From Congregibacter variabilis (GTDB lineage Bacteria; Pseudomonadota; Gammaproteobacteria; Pseudomonadales; Halieaceae), in assembly GCF_045689235.1 (NCBI RefSeq), contig NZ_CP136864.1:2108001-2172000 (forward strand): 64,000 bases of DNA, given 5' to 3'. Within the stretch, counting starts at the first letter, position 1. Every line of letters begins with the position of its first letter. Shown here piece after piece: positions 53,022-60,962 of the stretch. Position numbers and translations under genes: made by a program. The notes beneath the pieces were generated by a model, which was given only the letters and a program-made list of their open reading frames with translations, did not search any database and had not been told where the DNA came from.

Positions 53022-54088
53022 GCGCTCGTCCGCTCAGTATTTTTCTGGGCCGCAATGCGGCGCGCCGGATTGCCGATCAGGGCTGGGCCGGGCAGGACAT
53101 TTCGCTACTGCTGGGTGCTTCCGGTGGCCCCAAATGGTTGATCCTCGGCCATCTCGACAGGCTTCTCTTTGGCGGTTTTCTTATGCGCGGTCGAACCCAG
53201 GCCCTGCAGGCCGTAGGGTCCTCCATTGGCTCCTGGCGTCACGCCTGTCTGGCGCAAAAAGATGCGGTTGCAGCGCTGGATCGCTTTGAAGACATTTATG
53301 TGAACTGGGATTACAGCGAACGCCCGGATATTCATGAAATCAGCGCTGCAAGTATCGCAATGCTGGAGCATATTTTTGGAGACAGCGGGGCAAGCTCACT
53401 GATCAATCACCCGCTGCTGCACAGCTACGTGGTCACCGCAAGAGGCCGGGGTCTGAACTCCTCTGGGCACCGCGCGGGGCTCGCTCTGGGTATGGGCAGC
53501 GCCGCCATCGCCAACAGCTTACATCGAAATCTGCTGGCCTCGCAGTTCCAGCGAGTCATGTTTACCAGTGCAGCAGCGCCCCCTCTGCCTTTTGAGGATT
53601 TCAACAGCGCTCAGATTACTTTGCAGCCCGACACGGTTGCCAGAGCTCTGCATGCCAGTGGCTCGATTCCCTTTTTACTCGCCGGAGAGCGCGATATTCC
53701 CCAGGCTCCCCCTGGCCACTACTGGGACGGCGGGATCATTGACTATCATTTTGATCTCAAGGCGCTGGCACTGCAGCCGCTTATTTTGTACCCGCATTTT
53801 CGCGGCGACCTGACCACGGGATGGTTCGACAAATTTTTGCCCTGGCGTCGCCAGCGTTCGCCGGTCGCAGACAATTTGATACTTATCTGCCCAAGCGAAG
53901 ATTTCATCGCCTCGTTACCGGACGGGAAAATTCCCGATCGCAGCGATTTTACGCGCATGCAACCAAAAGAAAGGCTACGCTATTGGCAGGCCTGCATCGA
54001 ACGCAGCAAGGAGTTGGCAGATGATTTTCAGCGCCAACTCGATAACCCGAATCCTTTAGCTGATATTCACCTTCTCGGTAGTTCTTAA
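53018..54088 (+). CDS. Patatin-like phospholipase
   Basis: 356 residues with the patatin catalytic dyad: nucleophile Ser in GSSIGSWRH and Asp in YWDGGIIDYH. The oxyanion motif is LLGASGGPKWLI. It lacks a signal peptide, so it likely acts on lipids in the cytoplasm or at the membrane. Its ATG overlaps the AraC stop (ATGA), and the MFS gene starts four bases after its stop, so these three are one operon. Confidence 0.88.
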   Translation: MSARPLSIFLGRNAARRIADQGWAGQDISLLLGASGGPKWLILGHLDRLLFGGFLMRGRTQALQAVGSSIGSWRHACLAQKDAVAALDRFEDIYVNWDYSERPDIHEISAASIAMLEHIFGDSGASSLINHPLLHSYVVTARGRGLNSSGHRAGLALGMGSAAIANSLHRNLLASQFQRVMFTSAAAPPLPFEDFNSAQITLQPDTVARALHASGSIPFLLAGERDIPQAPPGHYWDGGIIDYHFDLKALALQPLILYPHFRGDLTTGWFDKFLPWRRQRSPVADNLILICPSEDFIASLPDGKIPDRSDFTRMQPKERLRYWQACIERSKELADDFQRQLDNPNPLADIHLLGSS

Positions 54089-54091
54089 AGC

Positions 54092-55522
54092 ATGGCTGCA
54101 CTCCTTACCCTGACATCATTATTACTTTCGGTCGCCTTATTGCTAGTGGGCCACGGCATGCAGTTAACCCTATTGCCCCTGCGAGCTGCAGCACTTGGCC
54201 ATAGTGACCTACAGATTGCTCTGGGAGGCTCGGCGTACTTTCTGGGTTTTATTGCCGGCTGCCTGGTGGTACCGCGACTCATTGCGCGGGCCGGTCACAT
54301 ACGGAGTTTTGCGGTGCTGGCCAGCGCCATGACCAGCGTGCTCCTGGTTCTTGGATTGAGCGACGACTGGTGGATCTGGGCTGGGCTGCGGTTTGCCATC
54401 GGCTTTTTTATCTGCGGTCTTTACAGTGTTATCGAGAGCTGGCTCAACGATCAGGCCACCGAGGAAAACCGGGGGCAGGTGCTCTCGATCTACACCTTTC
54501 TGGTTCTCATTTCTATGGCGCTCGGACAACAGCTGATCAACGCATCGCCGATCGCCAGCTCCACACCGTTTATGGTGCTCGCGGCGATCATTGCCCTGTC
54601 TACAATCCCCGTGAGTATGACGCGCAAACTTGCGCCAGCACCCATCGAGTCCACCCGTACACGCATTCGCTTACTGCTTTCGCGTTCACCGCTGGCGGTC
54701 ACCGGCGCGCTCCTGTCCGGGGCGGTGACCGGGGCTTTCTGGACCCTGGGAGCCGTTTTTGCAAGGCGCAGCCTGGACAGCCTTTCCGAAACGACACTGT
54801 TTATGTCTGCGGCCATTTTCGGTGGTGCACTGCTGCAATATCCCTTTGGCTGGCTGTCTGATCGCGTGGGTCGGCAAAACACCATGCTGTTACTGGTATG
54901 TCTGGCAGCGCTGAGCAGCGCCAGCGTAGCTCTGGCGACGACCACCGAGATGCTGCTTGGCGCTATTTTCTTTTTTGGCGCTACGACCATGCCGATCTAC
55001 TCCATGGCACTGGCTACAGCGGCGGACAACTCTCTAAGGCACGAGTTTGTGGAGGTCGGCACTTCAGTACTGCTACTCAACGCCGTCGGAGCGGTATTAG
55101 CGCCTCTGGCCCTGGGACAGCTGATGGAGATGGGAGATCCGAGCTGGTTATTCTGGGGATGCTCAGGGCTTTCTGTGCTCGCAGCCCTGGTTGTACTTGG
55201 TCAACGTGGACGCACGGCAACGGTAGACGACGTAGTGCCCTTCTCCGCCGCGGCGTCAGATATGGCGCCCACCAGTTTTGATATGGATCCACGAGCGCCA
55301 GAGGATGCCGAGGGCGACTTAGCGCCTGCTGAAGAAACCCTGTCCGTGCTTGATAGTCTCGATGAGAGCTCCGCGCAGGAGCCTCAAAAGGTTGACGACC
55401 AACCGGTGGGGATCGGTCTTAGATTTCGGGATGATCAAGCTCAGGATCAGGAGGAGTCTCCCCTATCAGGCGCCGCAGCAGCACCGTCGCCATCCGATCC
55501 CAAAAGCCCGGATCCTTCTTAA
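54092..55522 (+). CDS. MFS transporter (YcaD-like)
   Basis: Inner-membrane transporter of 476 residues with 12 membrane segments up to about residue 385. Typical MFS motifs: RLIARAGHIRSFAV, SVIESWLNDQATEENRGQVL and PFGWLSDRVGRQNTM. The last 90 residues are an acidic, Pro/Ser/Asp-rich cytoplasmic tail that is probably disordered and unusual for YcaD-type proteins. Its 3' end overlaps an antisense small gene by 104 bases. Substrate unknown; the patatin neighbour suggests a lipid-related compound. Confidence 0.88.
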   Translation: MAALLTLTSLLLSVALLLVGHGMQLTLLPLRAAALGHSDLQIALGGSAYFLGFIAGCLVVPRLIARAGHIRSFAVLASAMTSVLLVLGLSDDWWIWAGLRFAIGFFICGLYSVIESWLNDQATEENRGQVLSIYTFLVLISMALGQQLINASPIASSTPFMVLAAIIALSTIPVSMTRKLAPAPIESTRTRIRLLLSRSPLAVTGALLSGAVTGAFWTLGAVFARRSLDSLSETTLFMSAAIFGGALLQYPFGWLSDRVGRQNTMLLLVCLAALSSASVALATTTEMLLGAIFFFGATTMPIYSMALATAADNSLRHEFVEVGTSVLLLNAVGAVLAPLALGQLMEMGDPSWLFWGCSGLSVLAALVVLGQRGRTATVDDVVPFSAAASDMAPTSFDMDPRAPEDAEGDLAPAEETLSVLDSLDESSAQEPQKVDDQPVGIGLRFRDDQAQDQEESPLSGAAAAPSPSDPKSPDPS

Positions 55523-55601
55523 ACGTCCGGTTGGCCAGCTTTGTTAAAAGACGCTGCCGGACATCGCCAGACCATTCTTGAAGCCTTGCCATAGCACTCA
55601 C
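55419..55601 (-). CDS. Small basic protein, coupled to the molybdo/tungsto-enzyme gene
   Basis: 60 residues from GTG at 55601, which overlaps the stop of the upstream enzyme gene as GTGA; ATG at 55592 is a second choice. The sequence is rich in Arg, Lys and Leu with helical stretches (RLQEWSGDVRQRLLTKLANR, RMATVLLRRLIGETPPDPE). No family recognised. It also overlaps the MFS tail by 104 bases on the other strand. The translational coupling favours a real gene, possibly an assembly factor, but that is inference. Confidence 0.5.
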   Translation of the reverse strand: MSAMARLQEWSGDVRQRLLTKLANRTFKKDPGFWDRMATVLLRRLIGETPPDPELDHPEI

Positions 55602-57802
55602 CCCGCCAGTACCTGCTCTGACATTCCCGCCGGGGGCTCCGCCAACTTTACGATACGCCCGGGGAAGCCCTTGAAGTGCGGAATCCCCTGCTCGTAATCC
55701 AAAAATTCGGGATCATCGGGGCACAGTACGGCGTCACTACTGATAAACGCACCGGCAAGTTTTGCGTTGCCCCGCATCTCCGGATACCACCATCCATGAG
55801 GCACTCGTATATGCCCGGCTTTCATGGATTCCTTGACTAAAACCTTGGCAGTGACCTCACCGGTACTGGTTTGCAGCTTCACCCAGTCATGATCGACGAT
55901 ACCCTCCCGCTCGGCGTCGGACGGATGCATAAATAGTTTGGGTGAGGGCATTCGATCCCGTAGGACTTTAACCTGTCGCTGCCCGGTCTGAAAAAAGGCA
56001 TCTTCGCGGACACCCGTAAACACGTTGTAAGGATATTCAGCACTCACTGCCGGCCCCTCTCGATAATAGGGCAATGGATCAAAGCCCAGCTCTTCGAGCA
56101 CGCTGGATTTGAGCTCCACTTTGCCTGAGGGCGTGGCAAACCCGGTCTTGCGATACTTGCGGTACTGGGGCGGCTCTATGTACATGTAGTTAGCATCAGC
56201 AAATTCGGCGAAAGTTTTGCCCGACGGCGAGAGTCGGTAATCGAGAACTTCCTCAATACTGTTCCAGGGAAACAGTTCTCCAAAGCCAAAGCTATGCCCA
56301 AGATCGCGCCAAAACTGAAAGGTACTGCTGGCCTCCGGCGGTGGCTCCACAGCCTTCTGGGACAAGGTCATGCCCAGCTTCCAGTTCCAGTAATCAGAGA
56401 TGTGGTTACGCTCACTGAAAACATCACCCGGCAACACGTAATCGGCCAACATAGCCGTGGGCGTCATGAATATATCGTGGACGACAATCAGCTCCTGATT
56501 AAGCATCGCCTTGAGTATTTGATGCTGATTGGGATAGCTCATCAAGGCGTTGTTGCCCAGAACAAAAAACGCTTTTACCGGATAAGGTTTTTCCGTTGCC
56601 ATCGCCCGAAAGGTAGCGCTGGGGTTGGCCATGTAGCAACCCATGACAATGTCGGCATAGCCGTAACCATAGACACGCTCAGTATGCTCCGAGAGCATTT
56701 CCTGAGCCCGATAGGTGTAGGCAGGATGCAGGTCCGCGCCGAGCTGCTTTGCCTTTTGCTCAGCGCTGAGCATTTCGTGGTTACCAAGCCGGGACTCAGG
56801 AATATAGTTGGGATCGAAACCGCTGAAAACCTCGCCCCCCGGCACGTCAATATTACCGGTAAGGGCCCGCAAAATACTCTGCAATCTGATTGCTGATGTC
56901 GAAGAAATCTGCATATCGGTAATGGGAGTCCAGGGGATGCAGGCGCTCTCGGCCGTGGCATAGAGTCGTGCCGCCTCGGCAATCGAGCTAGCGTCAACGC
57001 CGGTAATCTGTGCAACGCGCTCCAGTGGGTACTCATTCACCCGCTCGCACAGTTCCTCAAAGCCGAGCGTGTACTCAGCCACAAATTCCTTGTCGTACAG
57101 CTCTTCATTAATGATCACGTTGAGCCAACCCAGACACATCGCGGCGTCAGTGCCCGAACGCAGGCTCAGATGCATATCAGCCACCTCGGCCTGCTCCGAT
57201 ACTCGCGGATCCAACACAATCACCTTGGCGCCATTAGCCCGGGCCTGATTGATCATGTTAAATATGGGAGTCCAGCTGTGTTTGCGGGGGTTATGGCCAA
57301 ACAACACAATGCATTTGGAGTTCGGTATATCCGCAAAGGGAAACCAGCCATAAGTGAACTTGTTGACCGCCGCAGTATTGCCCGCGCACAGAGAAACACC
57401 GCTAATGTAGTTAGGCGTGCCCAGGGCGTTCATAAAGCGACGATCCATGCTGTGTGTCGTCTGGGTATTCCACCCCGACGTCGAGACCGCAAGAGACTCG
57501 GGACCATACTGATCAACGATAGTTTTAAGACGCTCGGCAATTTCGCTCATTGCCTGCTCGTAACTAATCTCCTCCCACTGATCATCGCCCCGTTCCCCCA
57601 CACGTTTCAGCGGCTTGCTAAGCCGATCGGAATGATTGTGGATATGTGCTGCCGCCGTGCCCTTGTAACAAACGTTTCTGGCCAACGCCGGGTTGTCATG
57701 GGCAATCATGCGCTTGAGCTTGCCGTCTTCGGTCTCTGCCCGAAGTTGGCAGCCGATATCGCAAATGGTGCATACCGAATAAATCTGCTGATTCCTGGCC
57801 AT
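55598..57802 (-). CDS. Acetylene-hydratase-like molybdo/tungstopterin enzyme
   Basis: A 734-residue single-subunit enzyme of the DMSO-reductase family. The [4Fe-4S] Cys are C11, C14, C18 and C45 (SVCTICDIGC and NVCYKG). Asp15 follows C14 exactly as the catalytic Asp13 follows Cys12 in Pelobacter acetylene hydratase. Cys139 (GVSLCAGNTA) matches its metal ligand Cys141. Long stretches read alike, for example MANPSATFRAMATEKPYPV and MTPTAMLADYVLPGD. Trp177 and the IPW Trp keep ring positions, but Ile113 looks like Trp111 and Ile142 like Ala140. There is no Tat signal, so it is cytoplasmic, and no redox subunit nearby. The comparison is from memory. Confidence 0.88.
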   Translation of the reverse strand: MARNQQIYSVCTICDIGCQLRAETEDGKLKRMIAHDNPALARNVCYKGTAAAHIHNHSDRLSKPLKRVGERGDDQWEEISYEQAMSEIAERLKTIVDQYGPESLAVSTSGWNTQTTHSMDRRFMNALGTPNYISGVSLCAGNTAAVNKFTYGWFPFADIPNSKCIVLFGHNPRKHSWTPIFNMINQARANGAKVIVLDPRVSEQAEVADMHLSLRSGTDAAMCLGWLNVIINEELYDKEFVAEYTLGFEELCERVNEYPLERVAQITGVDASSIAEAARLYATAESACIPWTPITDMQISSTSAIRLQSILRALTGNIDVPGGEVFSGFDPNYIPESRLGNHEMLSAEQKAKQLGADLHPAYTYRAQEMLSEHTERVYGYGYADIVMGCYMANPSATFRAMATEKPYPVKAFFVLGNNALMSYPNQHQILKAMLNQELIVVHDIFMTPTAMLADYVLPGDVFSERNHISDYWNWKLGMTLSQKAVEPPPEASSTFQFWRDLGHSFGFGELFPWNSIEEVLDYRLSPSGKTFAEFADANYMYIEPPQYRKYRKTGFATPSGKVELKSSVLEELGFDPLPYYREGPAVSAEYPYNVFTGVREDAFFQTGQRQVKVLRDRMPSPKLFMHPSDAEREGIVDHDWVKLQTSTGEVTAKVLVKESMKAGHIRVPHGWWYPEMRGNAKLAGAFISSDAVLCPDDPEFLDYEQGIPHFKGFPGRIVKLAEPPAGMSEQVLAG

Positions 57803-57828
57803 ACTTAACCGCCTGCCCTGAGGGCTTT

Positions 57829-58470
57829 TTATAAGTTGCTAGCTGTCGTTACCGACAATCGCTGGCCGGATTGAACATCGTAGTCCCGGGCCATTTTTTG
57901 CAAGACAGCGAGCACACTTCGCTCATGATCCATAGCATCGCCACCTCCGATGGCTCGCCCCAGACCGATGCCGATCAGAGCCTCACAAATAGTGTGATAA
58001 AGCGCCTCACATTCAGCATCGATGCGAACTCCCGAAACGCCTGCAAGCAATGCTTGGGGAGAAAACAACGTCGACCCCAACTCAATGGCGCTGGCTAGGC
58101 GCCCGCCGAATTCCGGATCATTGCGAGACGCCAACCACAGCTCAATGACCGCTTTGAACGACGGCTGTGACACCCGCTCGTAAGATTCAAGAACCACCCG
58201 CTCCAGGGGACCCAGCGTGGCTTGGAGCTTCACATCGAGCAGGCGCGCGTAGAGCGTCTGCAGCGTTTCCACCAGCAGATCGGCAAAATCGGGGAAGTGG
58301 TGATTCAGTGCGCCACGACTTAGCCCTGATCTGCGACAAACCTCAACGCCGCTTGTTTTTGCAAAGCCCAGCTCCACCAGAGCATCCACGGTGCTATCGA
58401 TCAGCCTCGCTCTGGTAGCCGTGCTTCGAGCGTCATTGAGATTATGGTTTTGCATGGAATTTATTGGCAT
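57829..58470 (-). CDS. TetR/AcrR-family repressor
   Basis: 213 residues. HTH near 15-60: RARLIDSTVDALVELGFAKT and VCRRSGLSRGALNHHFPDFA. The C-terminal ligand domain is helical and diverged. ATG at 58470 follows closely after a 26-base palindrome at 58480-58505 which is probably its own operator. The enzyme gene begins 26 bases after its stop, so both are cotranscribed and autoregulated. The natural inducer would presumably be the enzyme's substrate or product. Confidence 0.92.
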   Translation of the reverse strand: MPINSMQNHNLNDARSTATRARLIDSTVDALVELGFAKTSGVEVCRRSGLSRGALNHHFPDFADLLVETLQTLYARLLDVKLQATLGPLERVVLESYERVSQPSFKAVIELWLASRNDPEFGGRLASAIELGSTLFSPQALLAGVSGVRIDAECEALYHTICEALIGIGLGRAIGGGDAMDHERSVLAVLQKMARDYDVQSGQRLSVTTASNL

Positions 58471-58479
58471 TCCCGGATA

Positions 58480-58505
58480 TTACATACATACATGTATGCA
58501 TGTAA
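58480..58505. promoter_or_regulatory. 26-base near-perfect palindrome, likely TetR operator
   Basis: Left half TTACATACATACA and right half TGTATGCATGTAA pair at all but one position (A opposite G-side partner). Its core ACATGT centre lies at 58492/58493. It starts 10 bases upstream of the TetR start codon and so should overlap the promoter or leader of the TetR-enzyme operon. Confidence 0.75.
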
Positions 58506-58601
58506 ATACACTCACCAATGTCTCACCCATGCCCACAGGGCACGTTCGGAATCAAAAGAGGGACGGTGCTATTTTGCAAAGAATCGAGAGCGAGTTCGCT
58601 C

Positions 58602-58877
58602 CTACGATACGTACTCATCAAGGAAGCGCTGCACTTCGCTTCGCAATACGCCCTTAAACGCCGACGCCATGAGCCCGAGTTCCACACTGACCAACACGTC
58701 GGCATCACTAAGAGTCAGACGGCCATCTACGCCAGACCCTTTGATGCGCACGGAATCACCCTCCCAGCGCGCACGCACGCCATGGCTACTCTCAAGCTGC
58801 TTCGCCAGGCCTTCGGCGGCATCACGCAGCTCAGCTTTGTCCATGCTGTGGGGCTTACGAATCTGAAATCCTGCCAC
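58602..58877 (-). CDS. Polyhydroxyalkanoic acid system (PHA_gran_rgn) protein
   Basis: 91 residues with the PF09650-type layout: MAGFQIRKPHSMDKAELRDA near the start, VRARWEGDSVRIKGSGVDG in the middle and ALMASAFKG-like LGLMASAFKGVLRSEVQRFL at the end. Family proteins are small and linked to PHA granules; biochemical role unknown. A phasin gene 4 kb away fits a PHA context. It stands 36 bases after the EamA gene on the same strand. Confidence 0.82.
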   Translation of the reverse strand: MAGFQIRKPHSMDKAELRDAAEGLAKQLESSHGVRARWEGDSVRIKGSGVDGRLTLSDADVLVSVELGLMASAFKGVLRSEVQRFLDEYVS

Positions 58878-58913
58878 GCGACTCTAACTCCTCATGGTTT
58901 TAGCCAGTATAGG

Positions 58914-59789
58914 TCAGCTGCGGGCGCCGCGCATGGCCAGCCAATTGCCCGCAAGCACGAGGCTCAAGCCCGCGGCAGACCAAAGTGTCCATAGATAGCC
59001 CTCAAGAACGCTGGACACTAAAAGCGCCACGATAGGAAACAGCAGGGTCGTATAGGCGGCGCGATCGGGGCCTATGCGCCCGATCAACGAGATGTATGCC
59101 CAGAAGGCCAGCACCGTGGCAAAAAAAGCGAGGTAGACCAGGGAAAGTAAGTAATCACGCTGTAACTCCACCGTGATGGGTATATTCAGAAATAGCGCGG
59201 CCACGTAGAGCGTACAAGCGCCATAAAACATACCCCAGCTGTTGCAGGTCAAAACCGGAAGCCCTCTGCGCAGGCTACCGGCGGCCACCAGGTTTCCCGC
59301 CGATGCGCACAGCGTACCCATAAAACAGAGCGACAATGCCCGCAATCGTGGATCTGACCAGCTGAGTGTTTCCAGCTCCGGGTAGAACAGAGCGGCCATG
59401 CCCAACAAACCCATGAGCCCACCGACAATCACCGGTAGACGCAAAGGCATCTTTAGAAACAACGCCCCTCCCAATGCATTCAGAGCGACCATGGTGGAGA
59501 AAATCACCGCAATCAATCCTGAGGACAAATCCATCGTCGCGGCATAAATAAATAAATAGTTACAGGAAAAGAGACATAGAGCCTGAAAAAAGATCCGCAG
59601 GTGGTTGCGCAGACTCACGCGCACAAAGCCCTGGGTGAGTACTGTCAGGACCGCACAGAAGGCAGCAGCCAGAGCCATGCGATGGGCAATGGACACAAGA
59701 GGATCCACCGGCCCCAACTGGTATTTGATAGCAAACCAACTGGTGCCCCAGATCACCACTGTTACGGCGTATAGAAATGCGGTTTGCAT
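58914..59789 (-). CDS. EamA/DMT-family permease
   Basis: A ten-helix inner-membrane transporter of 291 residues, from ATG at 59789 (MQTAFLYAVTVVIWGTSWFA); the frame extends to 59837 without family features. It has two EamA repeats: the first ends near GLMGLLGMAALFYPE, the second carries FFATVLAFWAYISLIGRIGP and LEGYLWTLWSAAGLSLVLAG. Many relatives export amino acids or metabolites; substrate unknown. It is divergent from hslO with a 77-base gap. Confidence 0.9.
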   Translation of the reverse strand: MQTAFLYAVTVVIWGTSWFAIKYQLGPVDPLVSIAHRMALAAAFCAVLTVLTQGFVRVSLRNHLRIFFQALCLFSCNYLFIYAATMDLSSGLIAVIFSTMVALNALGGALFLKMPLRLPVIVGGLMGLLGMAALFYPELETLSWSDPRLRALSLCFMGTLCASAGNLVAAGSLRRGLPVLTCNSWGMFYGACTLYVAALFLNIPITVELQRDYLLSLVYLAFFATVLAFWAYISLIGRIGPDRAAYTTLLFPIVALLVSSVLEGYLWTLWSAAGLSLVLAGNWLAMRGARS

Positions 59790-59866
59790 GCTAAAAATTG
59801 CACATCTGCTCAGAGAAAGGCCGCGGCATGCTAGCACGAGCTTTCTGGTGCATTACACTAGGCACC

Positions 59867-60766
59867 ATGACTACAGCTACCGAACTCTTTGCCATCCGTC
59901 ACGCCGACGGCAAACGTCGCTTTCTTTTTGAAGATATGGATCTGCGTGGCGAGATTGTGCACCTGGATCAGGTGATTACCGATGTTAGCGCCATTCACAG
60001 CTACCCCCCGGGCGTCAGCCGACTGCTGGGAGAATTCATGGTGGCCGCAGTATTGCTGGCCAGTACGCTCAAATTCCGAGGTAGCCTGACGGTTCAGGCA
60101 CGCAGTGACCGGGAGGTCCCTCTCATCATGGCCGAATGCAGCAGTGAACTCACAGTTCGCGCCATCGCCAGAGGTGCAGAGGCGGCCACTTCAGACGCAT
60201 TTGAAGCCCTGCTGGGAGGCGGACAGTTGGTGCTCACCGTGACACCCGAGCGCGGCAAGCGCTATCAGGGCATAGTGCCGCTTACCGGAGGCTCCCTGGC
60301 AAGCAGTCTCGACAGCTACTTCAGTCAGTCCGAGCAGTTACAAACACGCTTACAACTGAGTAGCGACGGGGAACGTGCAGCAGGGCTGTTACTGCAACAA
60401 CTGCCGCCCCAGCTGGAGACCAGCGCCGACAACCGCCAGGAGCAATGGGATCGCGCCTGCATGCTTGCCGCAACGCTGAGCCCCCAAGAGCTTATACAAT
60501 TGGGTGATGCAACACTGCTGCACCGCCTTTATCACGAAGAAGTCATTCGTCTTTTTGATCTGGAGCCGGTCCGTTTTCGCTGCAGTTGCAGCCAGGATCG
60601 CACCCTTGCCGCCCTGGCCACCATCGGTGAAAGCGAGATCCGCGACATCCTGATCGAGCAGGGTGCGGTCACTATGGATTGTGAATTCTGCAACCAACGC
60701 TATAGCTTTCGCGAGTCGGACCTTCGGGGACTCCTGGGCCCAGACGATGACGCTGCCATTCACTGA
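59867..60766 (+). CDS. hslO: Redox-regulated chaperone Hsp33
   Basis: A holdase activated by oxidation that protects proteins from aggregation. 299 residues from ATG at 59867 (MTTATELFAIRHADGKRRF); an upstream extension to 59798 is unlikely. The C-terminal zinc switch has CSCSQDR and CEFCNQ (CxC and CxxC). E. coli Hsp33 has 292 residues. It is followed by pckA, the same order as in E. coli. Confidence 0.96.
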   Translation: MTTATELFAIRHADGKRRFLFEDMDLRGEIVHLDQVITDVSAIHSYPPGVSRLLGEFMVAAVLLASTLKFRGSLTVQARSDREVPLIMAECSSELTVRAIARGAEAATSDAFEALLGGGQLVLTVTPERGKRYQGIVPLTGGSLASSLDSYFSQSEQLQTRLQLSSDGERAAGLLLQQLPPQLETSADNRQEQWDRACMLAATLSPQELIQLGDATLLHRLYHEEVIRLFDLEPVRFRCSCSQDRTLAALATIGESEIRDILIEQGAVTMDCEFCNQRYSFRESDLRGLLGPDDDAAIH

Positions 60767-60962
60767 GTAAAACTGCGAACTGAAACACTTCTATTCGGTT
60801 CACAATCACGGTGCTATTCGCCATAATACGGCCCCCAATCTGAGCGGTAACCCAGCCAATCTGCATGACAGCACCCCCTGCGCCCTTCGCATAGGTGATG
60901 AGCAGCAGGTGGTGCAAGTCCTCAGTTCAACGCTCCGACATGACAACACAGGATCCCACTGC

